A stretch of 64,000 bases of DNA from Bacteroides mediterraneensis (GCF_025993685.1 NZ_DAJPEN010000001.1:124001-188000), one strand, 5' to 3'; positions 24,323 through 34,474 are shown, numbered from the stretch's first letter. The notes: a model not told the origin generated them from the letters alone. Numbers and translations: made by a program.

Positions 24323-27300
24323 CTAACTCTGTTTCCGTTTTAAATATTCCGTAGGCGCCATGCCATATTCATCTTTGAAACATTGACGGAAGTAGGCCAC
24401 ACTGCTGAATCCGGTCAGGTCGGATACCTCAGCCAGTGAGTATTGGCCACTGTTGATGAGTTCCATACCCTTTTTCATCTTTATTTTCCGGACAAACTCA
24501 TTGACCGACATCTCCGTCAGGCCCTTGATTTTCCGGTAAAGAGTAGAGTGGCTCATGCACATTTTGTCGGCGATAAAGGCCACGTCCATTTTTTCCATGC
24601 TCAGGTTTTCTTCGATGATGGTTGTTACCTTGTTTAGGAATTCCAGGTCCAGCCTGTTCAAGTTTTTCCGTTCATTCTCAATGTGTTTCTGCTCGCTCTC
24701 TGTTTCCGGTATCGAGGTAATGACTCCCGCAATCTTGCGTCGGTTCTCCAGAATGTTGTTGATACGGCTGTTCAGCAAGCGGGCACTGAACGGTTTAGTG
24801 ATGAATGAGTCGGCTCCTGCGGCATACCCTTCTTCTTTGTCTTGCAGCGTATCTTTTGCGGTGAGCAGGATGACCGGAATATGGCTGGTACGCATATCCT
24901 CCTTGATATGTCTGCACAGTTCTATACCGTCCATTACAGGCATCATGATGTCACTGATTACGATGTTCGGTATCTGATTCTGGGCTATTTCCCAGCCTTC
25001 CTTTCCGTCGGCAGCAGTCACTACCTCATACATTTCTTCAAAAGAGCTGCGTATGTATTCCCGGATATCCCGGTTGTCTTCTACCACCAGAATAATCGGT
25101 TTCCCTTCTTCCGATTCGGCTGTCGGCACATTAGCCGATTCCTCTTCCTTATGCTTGCCTGTTTCTTGTATGACCAGATGTTCTGCATTGGGATAGGTGT
25201 TTTCCGTCAGCAGTTTCAGGGTAAAGCGGCTTCCTTTTTCCACTTCACTTTCCACTTCGATGGTAGCCTGATGCAAATCGGCCAATGACTTGACCAGTGC
25301 CAGGCCGATTCCCGAACCGGAAGCCTGGTATTTGCCTTGTCCCTGGTAATAGCGCTCGAAGATGTGGTTGAGCGATTCCTTGGAGATTCCATGCCCGGTA
25401 TCTTCCACACTGATAGTGGTGTATTTCACTCCGTTTTCTTCACATTTTCCTACTTCAAGCGTGATGACTCCTTGGGGAGTATATTTTAGTGCGTTCGACA
25501 TCAGGTTATCAATGATGATGGTAATGATTTCCCGGTCATAGTAGAGTTTACCTTCTGCTCCGTCTGTTTTGATTTGAATGTCCACGTTCGGATTCTGGTT
25601 GAGCTCTTTGTATTTGATACCGATTTCCTGTACGAGTACAGCCAGGTGATTATAGGCCACTTTCAGCTTTCTGTTTTCTGTTTCCGTTTTTCTGAATTCC
25701 AGAATCTGGTTGATTAGGTTCAGCAGTCGGTTGGCACTGTCGCGCACAAGACTGATTTTGTTGGCTTGCCGTGCCGACAAGGTCTTGTCGGCAAGCAAAT
25801 CTTCTAGCGGACCGAGTATCAGCGTCAATGGGGTACGCAGTTCGTGCGTGATGTTCGTATAAAAGCGTAGCCGTTCATTATTGAGTTTCTGGTCATTCTC
25901 GTGTTGGTGATGCTCCAGGTTCAGGCGGCTTTCCAGTTTCAGTTTGCGTTTGTAGAAGCGCACGATGGTAAACAAGATAATCCCAGTTACGATAAGGTAG
26001 CACAGCTTGGCGTACCAAGTCAGCCAGAGTGGGGGAGTGATGACAATATGAATGGCCGTAAATTCATCTCCCCATGGTTGGTTCCGCATTTTTGCTTTTA
26101 CCTTGAAGGTATATTCTCCGGGTTGCAGGTTACGGAACGTGATGCGGTTCTCACTGCCTGTTTCAAACCATGTCTTCCCTAGGCCTTCCATGTTGTAGGC
26201 ATATTCTACTTCAGGACATAGGGTGTAGTCCATCACACTGAAGGTGAGGGTGAAGGTACTGTTGTGGTAAGTCAGTTTCACTTCGTTGTCTATAATGGGG
26301 GCAATGGAACCTTGACTGTCAATCTCGGAATGTCCGTAGCTTGTGATGCGGGTGATTTTGACGGGAGCCACCTGCACATTTTCCTCGATATGTTCCGGAT
26401 TGAAGTAGCAAACCCCGTTTTGTGAGCCGAAGAACAAATTCCCGTTTTTGTCCTTACAGACTGAACCATCCATAAAGTCTCCTCTGGGTACACCTTGGTG
26501 CCAGGTATAATTCAGAAATCTTTTTTCATCGCTTTTCCATTGTGAGATGCCGGCGTTGGTACTGAGCCAGATTCTGCCGTTTTCATCTTCAATGATGGTC
26601 CGTACGTTTTCGTCGATGAGCCCTTGTTCACATCCAAGCACTTCAAGTTTTGGGTTGGAGGTATCGCTGATGTGTACGATGCCTGCCCGGGTAGTAGCCC
26701 ATAACCCTCCCTTTTTATCCATGTATAATGAATTGACGGCATTGGATGCCATGCCATTGGACGTGTCAAAGCGCATGATTCGTTTTCCTTCGGGCGAAAA
26801 GACGATAAGTCCTTTACCGAAGGTACCCAGCCATAACTTTCCTTGCCGGTCTTTCTGGATGCCATGTACCATGATATCAGGCAGCTGTTTATTAATGTCC
26901 TTTTCTTCTGTGGCTTTTCCGTTTTCCCAGCTGTAAAGACCGTTTTGGGTACCGATCCAGATTTTGTGGGGGTCTTCGTAAAAGCAGCGGACATCTATGT
27001 TCTTCCCCTCCATAGGAATGCGGCTGATGGCTCCGGATTGGGGGTTACACGTAAGCAGGCCATCTTTGTATAGTCCCAACCAGAGTTGGCCCTTCTTGTC
27101 CTTGTAGATGACAGACACATGTGTATGTGGATTGGCTTTCCCTTCCAGAGAAAAGATTTTTTGCAGTTTCATGTCTGCATTAAATAACGCTATTTCGTCT
27201 TCTCCGCCAAGCCAGATGCGGGAATCGTTATCTATTGAGAGTCCCCAGACTTGTTTTTCTGTTAAGGTCCCGTCTTTTAGCATGTGGTATGCCAGTGTCT

Positions 27301-28357
27301 GGAAAACAGGACGGTTGTAGCTTAGAAAGTCCACTCCTCCGCGATAATTTCCCAACCAGATATTTCCAAAAGAATCCTGCAGGAAACTTTTGACATTAGG
27401 TGAGGAAACCCCATGCAGGTCGTTGGTTACCCTGATGTTCTGGAAGCGTGTGTGTGCAGGTGTGGTAAATACATTGTCGTTCAGGTCAAGAATGCTGACT
27501 CCTCCCATTTGTGTACAGACCCATAGCTTTCCGTCCTTACTTTCTCCGATGTCGTTCACCTGGTTCGATAGGAGTGAATAAGGATTGTCCGGCTGGTGTT
27601 GAAAGGTGATAAACTGTTCTTTCTGCGGATTGAACAGTGCCAGTCCGTCTCCTGTGCCTATCCATATAGCATTTGTTTTGCTGATGAATATGCAGTGTAC
27701 GGTGTTGTTGGGGATACTATGGGGATCGTCGGGATTGTGCTGGTATATTTTAGCTGTACGGCTTTTCAGGTCGATAACCGCCAGCCCCTCGTCCTGAAGT
27801 CCCACGTAAAGATGTCCGTTTCCATCGTCTTTGGCACACCAGAAGTGTCCTGAAAGTCCTTTTATATCTTGGGCTTTGTAGTGTGTGATGGTCTTGTCCC
27901 GGTTGCTGTAATAATCTATCCCTAAATGATAATGTGTAATCCATATTCCTCCATCGGCAGCTGCACTAAGGTCGGTGATATCTTGTGTGATCATGCCGGG
28001 CACGCCATAGGGGGTGACGGTCTGCGTTTCACAATTAAAGATACTGATACCGTTGCGTTGTGTGCCAATCCAAATGGTATTGTCGGCCTTGTTATAGAAC
28101 AATACATTTAAAGCATTGCTTCCAAGTGCTGAATATGCTGAATTGTAAATGGTGAAATTGATACCGTCAAATTTGCACAATCCGGATTCGGAAGCAATCC
28201 ATATATATCCTTGACCGTCTTGAATGATATCTACAATATAATTACTGACCATGCCGTCGGTCATAGTCAATCGCTTGAACGTATATTCTGGCTCACAGTG
28301 GATAGGCTGGCACCATCCGCTGATTAGAAAAAGAAGAAAGAAAAGTATTTTTTTCAT
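24323..28357 (-). CDS. Hybrid two-component system regulator (HTCS) of the polysaccharide locus
   Basis: A single 1344-residue protein combining sensor kinase and response regulator. Order: signal peptide (1-21); periplasmic two-component-regulator propeller repeats (about 25-700, many IWIGT/LWLGT units); Y_Y_Y domain (about 700-770); one membrane helix (about 780-802); HisKA with phospho-His in ITHELRTPLT (about 837); HATPase (about 945-1060, GSGIGLALVKSL); receiver (about 1088-1205, phospho-Asp in VISDIMMPVMDG near 1136); AraC-type helix-turn-helix (about 1240-1344, ending GMAPTEYLKR). HTCS proteins bind a glycan fragment in the periplasm and switch on the adjacent SusCD and enzyme genes. 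It is divergent from susC and convergent with the ATPase pair. Confidence 0.96.
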   Translation of the reverse strand: MKKILFFLLFLISGWCQPIHCEPEYTFKRLTMTDGMVSNYIVDIIQDGQGYIWIASESGLCKFDGINFTIYNSAYSALGSNALNVLFYNKADNTIWIGTQRNGISIFNCETQTVTPYGVPGMITQDITDLSAAADGGIWITHYHLGIDYYSNRDKTITHYKAQDIKGLSGHFWCAKDDGNGHLYVGLQDEGLAVIDLKSRTAKIYQHNPDDPHSIPNNTVHCIFISKTNAIWIGTGDGLALFNPQKEQFITFQHQPDNPYSLLSNQVNDIGESKDGKLWVCTQMGGVSILDLNDNVFTTPAHTRFQNIRVTNDLHGVSSPNVKSFLQDSFGNIWLGNYRGGVDFLSYNRPVFQTLAYHMLKDGTLTEKQVWGLSIDNDSRIWLGGEDEIALFNADMKLQKIFSLEGKANPHTHVSVIYKDKKGQLWLGLYKDGLLTCNPQSGAISRIPMEGKNIDVRCFYEDPHKIWIGTQNGLYSWENGKATEEKDINKQLPDIMVHGIQKDRQGKLWLGTFGKGLIVFSPEGKRIMRFDTSNGMASNAVNSLYMDKKGGLWATTRAGIVHISDTSNPKLEVLGCEQGLIDENVRTIIEDENGRIWLSTNAGISQWKSDEKRFLNYTWHQGVPRGDFMDGSVCKDKNGNLFFGSQNGVCYFNPEHIEENVQVAPVKITRITSYGHSEIDSQGSIAPIIDNEVKLTYHNSTFTLTFSVMDYTLCPEVEYAYNMEGLGKTWFETGSENRITFRNLQPGEYTFKVKAKMRNQPWGDEFTAIHIVITPPLWLTWYAKLCYLIVTGIILFTIVRFYKRKLKLESRLNLEHHQHENDQKLNNERLRFYTNITHELRTPLTLILGPLEDLLADKTLSARQANKISLVRDSANRLLNLINQILEFRKTETENRKLKVAYNHLAVLVQEIGIKYKELNQNPNVDIQIKTDGAEGKLYYDREIITIIIDNLMSNALKYTPQGVITLEVGKCEENGVKYTTISVEDTGHGISKESLNHIFERYYQGQGKYQASGSGIGLALVKSLADLHQATIEVESEVEKGSRFTLKLLTENTYPNAEHLVIQETGKHKEEESANVPTAESEEGKPIILVVEDNRDIREYIRSSFEEMYEVVTAADGKEGWEIAQNQIPNIVISDIMMPVMDGIELCRHIKEDMRTSHIPVILLTAKDTLQDKEEGYAAGADSFITKPFSARLLNSRINNILENRRKIAGVITSIPETESEQKHIENERKNLNRLDLEFLNKVTTIIEENLSMEKMDVAFIADKMCMSHSTLYRKIKGLTEMSVNEFVRKIKMKKGMELINSGQYSLAEVSDLTGFSSVAYFRQCFKDEYGMAPTEYLKRKQS

Positions 28358-28374
28358 GGATTGTGATTTGAAAA

Positions 28375-28382
28375 CAAAAATA
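28375..28382 (-). promoter_or_regulatory. Bacteroides -7 box of the HTCS gene
   Basis: Reads TATTTTTG on the minus strand, 17 bases before the HTCS start codon. No clear TTTG -33 element. Confidence 0.5.
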
Positions 28383-28443
28383 CAATAAACTCTGTCAACA
28401 CGGGCCTGACAGATGAAAAAATACCGGCTGTTCAGGTAAAACA

Positions 28444-28486
28444 GACGAATTTTTCTAGGTTATGACGAATTTTTATCGTGAATTTT
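28444..28486. promoter_or_regulatory. Direct repeats upstream of HTCS, candidate operator
   Basis: GACGAATTTTT occurs at 28444 and again at 28464 (20-bp period), with a weaker TGAATTTT at 28479. A two-turn spacing suits a pair of AraC-type DNA-binding domains. The second copy, within TATGACGAATTTTTATC, resembles a site near susC. Confidence 0.45.
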
Positions 28487-28768
28487 GAAAAATAAAGGTC
28501 GGAGTCCCTCTGTTGATGTCTCGCCATGTATGGAACTGATTGTTTCGTGAAGGAATAAGGTCAAAGGCTACAGAGTATCTGTCGGCTTTTCGTGGGGGAA
28601 TGCCGTTTTTGTGAGGAAGACAGATACGGTTTTTGTATATCGTCAGTACAGCAAAATAGACATGAAGTAGGGCTTTTCTCTGTTTGGAAAGACTCTTCCT
28701 GATAGGGAGAAAAACGATGGGCGACTAAGAGGGAAGGAGCGACAAGCTTTTTATGTTTCTCTAGTGGA

Positions 28769-28841
28769 GGACGTAGGGCTTTCGGAAGGAAAACGTAAAG
28801 CTCTCATGTGGGAAACGTAGGTTTTCTACGAGGGAAACATA
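28769..28841. repeat. 22-bp-period AAACGTA array
   Basis: GGACGTA (28769), AAACGTA (28791), AAACGTA (28813) and AAACATA (28835) are each exactly 22 bases apart, with GCTTTC/GCTCTC/GTTTTC-like second halves. It is more degenerate than the array at 7.2 kb but keeps the same period and core. Confidence 0.75.
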
Positions 28842-28957
28842 AAAAGAGGTAATGTCGTCTTTTTTTATTTCTACTTGATTTTCATCTTACTATTTAGAAG
28901 GTATTAAGACACTTGTTGAGCCGTTGCTGGATAATATAATAAGTTTGAATCTGTGTG

Positions 28958-29001
28958 AATGACATATTTTTATCTTCTCGTTTAAACAGAATGACGAAAA
29001 A
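28958..29001. promoter_or_regulatory. Candidate HTCS operator upstream of susC
   Basis: AATGACATATTTTTATC (from 28958) matches the ATGACGAATTTTTATC upstream of HTCS at all but two positions, and GAATGACGAAAAAAATG (from 28989) repeats the ATGACGAA half. They lie about 50-90 bases before the susC -7 box, a suitable distance for activation. Confidence 0.45.
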
Positions 29002-29049
29002 AATGATGCATTTGCTCATTTTTTTATCTTTTACTTACTTAATATAATA

Positions 29050-29057
29050 TAATTTTG
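29050..29057 (+). promoter_or_regulatory. Bacteroides -7 box of susC-susD
   Basis: TAATTTTG matches TAnnTTTG, 31 bases before the susC ATG. The -33 element is absent, which fits activator-dependent transcription. Confidence 0.6.
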
Positions 29058-29088
29058 CTCCCGTAAAATCTAATTAATTTGAAAAGCA

Positions 29089-32000
29089 ATGAAGATAGAT
29101 TTAGTAAGAAACAATCGGAAAGCATTATTCGCTTTGCTGCTTTGTTCTGGATTTATTGCTACCCATCCGTTAGCTGCAATGGCAAGCAATAATGAAGTTC
29201 AAGCTACTCAACAATCAAATTTGAAAGTATCAGGTATTGTAAAGGACAATATGGGAGAGCCTGTAATTGGAGCCAGTATTGCCGTGAAAGGGGGAACTAC
29301 AGGTACTATATCTGATATTGATGGTAAGTTTACATTAAATGTATCTAAAGGAGCTGTAATCGAAGTTTCTTTTATCGGTTACAAAACTCAGGAGTTTAAG
29401 ATTGATTCTTCAAAAGAATTGAACATCGTATTGAAGGACGATGCCGAAATGCTGCAAGAAGTAGTGGTTGTCGGTTATGGTACTATGCGTAAGAAAGACC
29501 TTACTGGTTCAGTCGTACAGATTAATCCGACCAAGCTTGCCGACCAGAATCCGACTTCAGTACAGGATGTGTTGCGTGGTACACCGGGTTTGCAGATTGG
29601 TTATGATGCATCAGCTAAAGGTACGGACGCTTCTATCCAGTTGCGTGGTCAGAACTCTTTGGGTACCAATGCCAGCCCGATGATTGTATTGGATGGTATG
29701 CCGTTCTACGGTGAACTTTCCGAAATCAATCCGGATGATATCGCTCAGATTGATGTGTTGAAGGATGCTTCTTCTGCCGCTATCTATGGTGCCAAGGCTG
29801 CTGCGGGTGTCATTATCATTACTACAAAGAAAGGTAAGGAAGGAAAGCCGGTCATCAATGTGAGCGCTAACCTTTCTGTCGTAAATAAATCAGACTACCG
29901 TGATTATTTTGATGCGGCAGGATACTTGCAGTTCCATCAGGATTGGCGTAAGATGTATTACACTTATGGCCAGGGCGAAGATGGTTTGTATGGTTATTAT
30001 CAGGCTAAGGATTCGAATGGTAACTTATTGTATCCTCAAGGCTACTACGATGACCCCCGTCTGATGACAACAGAACAGCAGAATGCATGGGCTACCAATG
30101 TTGGAGCGAGTGGTATCGGTCTGTCAGATGGCGAATCTATGTTGAGCCTGTTTGCACGTCGTCTGGAATTCTATAACTCCCCGTTGATGATGGATAATTT
30201 CTTGAATGGACGTGCGGTTGACTGGAATGACGCAACTTTCCGTACCGGATTCAACCAAGACTATAATGCCAGCATTTCAGGTGCCACTGAACGTGTGAAC
30301 TATTACCTGTCATTGGGCTACGTAAATAATGAAGGTGCCGTACAGGGTAATGAATACAATGCGTTCCGTTCCAACATGAAAATCAATGCCAAGATTACAG
30401 ACTGGTTGGAAATCGGTGCCAATGTGAACTTCCAGGATCGTTCAGACGGTGATATTCAGGTTTCTTTGGGAAGCAATTATTGGGATAACAATATGTTGCG
30501 TAACTCTCCATACGCTTCCATGTATGACGAGGATGGAAACTATGAACAATATCCTATGTCTGGTCTGCCTACCAACGGTGGTTATAACTATTATTTCGAC
30601 CGTCAGTATTATGATTTGGAAAAAGGTTATACCGTATTGAACACCATTTTCAATGCTAAGATTACATTACCGGCAGGTTTCACCTATTCATTCAATATTG
30701 CTCCGCGTTATCAGTGGTATTACAACCGTTATTGGATGTCAGCTGAATTGCCGGATGCTTCTGCTCCGAGCCGTGGTGTAGACCGTGGATGGAGTAAAAA
30801 CTTCGACTACAACTTGAACAACACCATTACTTGGGATAAGACTTTCGGTGACCATCATATTACCGCTACTTTGGTACAGGAAGCTGAAGAACACAGATAC
30901 TGGTCAGATGCCATCAATGCACGTAACATCACTCCAAGTGATGCCTTAAGCTTCCACTATACTTCAGGTGCCAACAAGAGTCAGAGTAGTTTCAGTACCA
31001 ACGATACACACTATACGGCTGCTTCCTACCTGGGTCGTTTGTTCTATGGTTTGAAAGACCGTTACATGGTGACAGCCACATTCCGTCGGGATGGTTATTC
31101 TGGATTTGGTGCTAACAACCCGTGGGGTAACTTCGGTTCTGTAGGTGCCAGCTGGGTGTTCTCTGAAGAAAAATTCATGGCTGCCGCTCGCGACTGGTTC
31201 GATATGGGTAAGTTGCGTTTGTCATGGGGTACCAACGGTAACCGTGAATTCGGTGATGTATACTCTACATTGGCCAACTTGGCTTTGGCAGGTGGAAACA
31301 TGGTGTACTACCAGAACGGTAATTCCAATGTGGTCAACCCGCTTTACATGAACCGTCTGGCTGCTCCTAACTTGGAATGGGAAAAGACAAAAGCATGGAA
31401 CGTCGGTTTGGACCTCTCCTTCTTTAACGGACGATTGACAGCCAACATGGATTATTATTTCAAGAAAACGACCGACATGATCATGAGTCAGCGTCTGCCG
31501 AGCTTCTCTGGATTTGGTTCTATTATGGCCAACTTGGGTGAAGTACAGAACCAAGGTTTTGAAATTGCCCTTAACTCTACCAACATTCAGAACAAGAACT
31601 TTACTTGGAATACTTCTGTAGGTTTCTCTATCAACAAGAACAAGATTAACCACATCTACTATGACTACGATGAAAACGGAGTTGAAAAGGATGATACATC
31701 CAACGGATGGTTCATTGGCCAGCCTATCGGTACAATCTGGTATTATGAAACAGATGGTGTATGGCAGAACACACCGGAAGATATCAAGGCCGCTGCGTTG
31801 GTAGGACAGAAACCGGGTGACCCGAAGGTAGTCAACCATTATACGGAAGATGACCAGATTTTGGAAGATGGAACTCGTGTACCTGTCTATAATGATAACG
31901 ATAAAGTGTACCAAGGTACTACAGCTCCTCCTATCTACTGGAACATGCGTAACGATTTCACTTTGTGGAAAGACTTGACATTGTCTATTTCATTGTATTC

Positions 32001-32391
32001 ATACATGGGACATAAAAGTCAGGCTGGTTACTGGTTGAATCAGGAAAACGGTGGTTCTCAGGTTACAAACGGATTTAACGTAGCTGCCAGAGAATATTGG
32101 ACACCGGATAATCCGACAAATGATTACTGCCGTCTGAATGCTGCTGGACCTAACACTGGTTTGGCGGGAGGTGTCGACAAAGTCTATAACCGTAGCTTTG
32201 TTCGTTTGGATGACATCACCATTGGTTATACGTTGCCGAAAAAATGGACACACAAGTTTATGGTAGACCGCATTCGTCTGACTGCCACTTGCAAGAATGT
32301 TTGTACGATTGACGGTTGGGAATACGGTGATCCGGAAACTGGTGGATTGGCTACACGTTCCTTTAACTTTGGTATTAACGTAACACTCTAA
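29089..32391 (+). CDS. SusC-family TonB-dependent glycan transporter
   Basis: An 1100-residue outer-membrane protein that imports oligosaccharides together with its SusD lid. A signal peptide (about 1-32) is followed by a carboxypeptidase-regulatory-like domain (about 45-118, VSGIVKDNMGEPVIGASI), the SusC/RagA signature LQEVVVVGYGTMRKKDLTGS (about 123-142), the plug (about 140-250) and the barrel. It is the first gene after the HTCS control region and is followed after 16 bases by susD. The substrate class is inferred from the neighbouring enzymes. Confidence 0.97.
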   Translation: MKIDLVRNNRKALFALLLCSGFIATHPLAAMASNNEVQATQQSNLKVSGIVKDNMGEPVIGASIAVKGGTTGTISDIDGKFTLNVSKGAVIEVSFIGYKTQEFKIDSSKELNIVLKDDAEMLQEVVVVGYGTMRKKDLTGSVVQINPTKLADQNPTSVQDVLRGTPGLQIGYDASAKGTDASIQLRGQNSLGTNASPMIVLDGMPFYGELSEINPDDIAQIDVLKDASSAAIYGAKAAAGVIIITTKKGKEGKPVINVSANLSVVNKSDYRDYFDAAGYLQFHQDWRKMYYTYGQGEDGLYGYYQAKDSNGNLLYPQGYYDDPRLMTTEQQNAWATNVGASGIGLSDGESMLSLFARRLEFYNSPLMMDNFLNGRAVDWNDATFRTGFNQDYNASISGATERVNYYLSLGYVNNEGAVQGNEYNAFRSNMKINAKITDWLEIGANVNFQDRSDGDIQVSLGSNYWDNNMLRNSPYASMYDEDGNYEQYPMSGLPTNGGYNYYFDRQYYDLEKGYTVLNTIFNAKITLPAGFTYSFNIAPRYQWYYNRYWMSAELPDASAPSRGVDRGWSKNFDYNLNNTITWDKTFGDHHITATLVQEAEEHRYWSDAINARNITPSDALSFHYTSGANKSQSSFSTNDTHYTAASYLGRLFYGLKDRYMVTATFRRDGYSGFGANNPWGNFGSVGASWVFSEEKFMAAARDWFDMGKLRLSWGTNGNREFGDVYSTLANLALAGGNMVYYQNGNSNVVNPLYMNRLAAPNLEWEKTKAWNVGLDLSFFNGRLTANMDYYFKKTTDMIMSQRLPSFSGFGSIMANLGEVQNQGFEIALNSTNIQNKNFTWNTSVGFSINKNKINHIYYDYDENGVEKDDTSNGWFIGQPIGTIWYYETDGVWQNTPEDIKAAALVGQKPGDPKVVNHYTEDDQILEDGTRVPVYNDNDKVYQGTTAPPIYWNMRNDFTLWKDLTLSISLYSYMGHKSQAGYWLNQENGGSQVTNGFNVAAREYWTPDNPTNDYCRLNAAGPNTGLAGGVDKVYNRSFVRLDDITIGYTLPKKWTHKFMVDRIRLTATCKNVCTIDGWEYGDPETGGLATRSFNFGINVTL

Positions 32392-32407
32392 TTACTGAAA
32401 AAACATT

Positions 32408-34444
32408 ATGAAAACAATAAATACAATATTTACAAAAGGATGTATGGTGCTGGCTTCAGCTGCGCTGTTTACTACTGGATGTTCGGATGATTTCCTGAAG
32501 CAAGACCCGCTGTCATTCTATAATCCTGAAAATACCTATACAACCGAATCAGGATTGCAGGCTGCCATGGCAATGTGTGACTATGGCTTGAAAGAAATGT
32601 TGATGGATGGTAATTCAAACGTACTCCCCATGGCTTCTCTTTATTTCATGACTGACTTGGGCCTGTATGCAAAAACAGATGCAGGCGATATGCAGGATGA
32701 TTTTGCCAACAAGATTACTCCGACTTCTGGTATGAAAGGGGGAGGTGATGAAAATGCCATGCAGCGTTTCTGGGACCGTACCTGGAACAGTGTCACTTTT
32801 GCAAATACCATCATTTCCAATGTGGATAAGGTAGAAGGCTTGGATCCTACTTTGCGCGATGAATATCTGGGCCGGGCTTATTTCCATCGTGCTTATGCCT
32901 ACTATCATGGGGTATTGCTGTTTGGTGATATTCCTTTGATTACGAAATTGATTGAAGTTCCTAAGCAGAACTATAAATCAACCAGCAAAGAGGCCATCTT
33001 CAAGATGTTGGTGCATGATTTGGAATTTGCCGTAGAACATGTACCGCCTCAGAAGGAAATTGGGTATATCGGAACGGTGAATCAGGAAGCTTGTATGCAG
33101 TTGCTGATCAAGTGCTATCTGGTGGTAGGAGAGTATGCGAAGGCTGAAGCTATGGCTACAGACTTGATTAACAATCATGGACTGGCATTGATGCAAGCTC
33201 CTTTCGGTACAAACGTACCTTCCGGTAATCCGGAGACTTGGCCGGTAGAACGCAACGTCATTTGGGATTTGCACCGTGGTGTTAATATTACTGATGCAGC
33301 GAATACTGAAACTATCATGCCGATTTTGAACTATTATTCTGAAGGATTTATTAATTATCCGTTGATGCGTGCCATGACTGTGCATTGGAGTAATGGTATC
33401 ATTGTCGATCCTCACAATGTAGGCTCTCCGACTTATAATTATGCACGTAGTGACAGTAAATATGATGCTGGGTTGGATTGGGTACGTGCTTTAGGTCGTG
33501 GTATCGGTTGCTTCCGTACTTCTTATCACTACAACCAGACTATCTGGAACTACGACGGTGAAACAGACTGGCAGGATTTGCGTCATAACCGCCAGAAAGG
33601 TAACTGGGTAGAGATGACCGATTTGAAATACAATAATCCTTCTTCTGAGTTCTATGGACAGAATATGATGCTTTATGCCCCGGAAAACTATGGATGGCAT
33701 CAAAATGAGAAGGGCGAATGGGGATGGTTGATTGAAAAAGGTGATTTGCTGTGTAAAGATACTATTCGTAGCTGGTTCCCTACTCCATTGTATAAGGTTT
33801 ATATCCTTGATCAGAGTGCAGAGGAAAATATGGGTGCTAACCAGTTCAATGGTGCTACGAAAGGTAACAATGTATCTAACGGCAATCTGTATTTGTTCCG
33901 TTTGGCAGAAACTTACTTGCTGCGTGCAGAAGCGAAGTTCTATCAGGGAAATACTACTGGAGCTGCTGAAGATGTCAACATCATCCGTCGCCGTGCGAAT
34001 GCTAAGAAAATGTTTACCACAGTGACTATCGGTGATATTTGTGATGAACGTGCGCGTGAGCTCTATCTGGAAGAATGGCGTCAGCCGGAACTGGCTCGTA
34101 TCTCTTGGTGCTTGGCTAAGAGTGGTCAGCCCGATGAATGGGGTGAAACTTACGACCTGGCTACTTGGGACAAACAGAGTGGTACAGATTTGAATGGTGG
34201 AAGTTACTGGTACAAACGTACTACACGTTATAACATCTTTAACCATGGTTCAATTATCTCAAGCAAGGAATTGAACTACCGTGTGGACAAACGTAACTTG
34301 TTCTGGCCGGTACCGAACTCTGCTATTACAGCCAATATCGGTGCTCCGCTCCGCCAGAATTACGGTTATGATGGTTACGATGCAAGTGTATTCATGTTTG
34401 ATAATTGGGAAGACGCTGTAGCTGATGAGGAAACAGCTAACTAA
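32408..34444 (+). CDS. SusD/RagB-family glycan-binding lipoprotein
   Basis: A 678-residue surface lipoprotein that caps the SusC barrel and captures glycan. The signal peptide ends in TTGC with Cys25 as the lipid anchor. The N-terminal SusD region contains RFWDRTWNSVTFANTIIS and YLGRAYFHRAYAYYHGVLLFG (TPR-like helices); the C-terminal RagB part contains LYLFRLAETYLLRAEAKFYQG and RARELYLEEWRQPELAR. At 678 residues it is longer than classical SusD (about 550). A terminator follows; no SusE/F-type binding protein follows. Confidence 0.96.
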   Translation: MKTINTIFTKGCMVLASAALFTTGCSDDFLKQDPLSFYNPENTYTTESGLQAAMAMCDYGLKEMLMDGNSNVLPMASLYFMTDLGLYAKTDAGDMQDDFANKITPTSGMKGGGDENAMQRFWDRTWNSVTFANTIISNVDKVEGLDPTLRDEYLGRAYFHRAYAYYHGVLLFGDIPLITKLIEVPKQNYKSTSKEAIFKMLVHDLEFAVEHVPPQKEIGYIGTVNQEACMQLLIKCYLVVGEYAKAEAMATDLINNHGLALMQAPFGTNVPSGNPETWPVERNVIWDLHRGVNITDAANTETIMPILNYYSEGFINYPLMRAMTVHWSNGIIVDPHNVGSPTYNYARSDSKYDAGLDWVRALGRGIGCFRTSYHYNQTIWNYDGETDWQDLRHNRQKGNWVEMTDLKYNNPSSEFYGQNMMLYAPENYGWHQNEKGEWGWLIEKGDLLCKDTIRSWFPTPLYKVYILDQSAEENMGANQFNGATKGNNVSNGNLYLFRLAETYLLRAEAKFYQGNTTGAAEDVNIIRRRANAKKMFTTVTIGDICDERARELYLEEWRQPELARISWCLAKSGQPDEWGETYDLATWDKQSGTDLNGGSYWYKRTTRYNIFNHGSIISSKELNYRVDKRNLFWPVPNSAITANIGAPLRQNYGYDGYDASVFMFDNWEDAVADEETAN

Positions 34445-34474
34445 ACGATTTAAAAACTGATATTAAGAATCAAG

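Larger units (their letters stand above)
28358..29088. other. 731-base control region between HTCS and susC
   Basis: No credible gene. It holds the HTCS -7 box, ATGAC-type direct repeats near each end that could be HTCS operators, the 22-bp-period array at 28769-28841, and the susC promoter. It is long for a divergent HTCS/susC spacer. Confidence 0.6.

Noticed and set aside
24323..24325. Frameshift or truncation of the HTCS by the island
   Set aside because: The HTCS is full-length with an intact AraC domain; the convergent ATPase gene ends 30 bases away without overlap.
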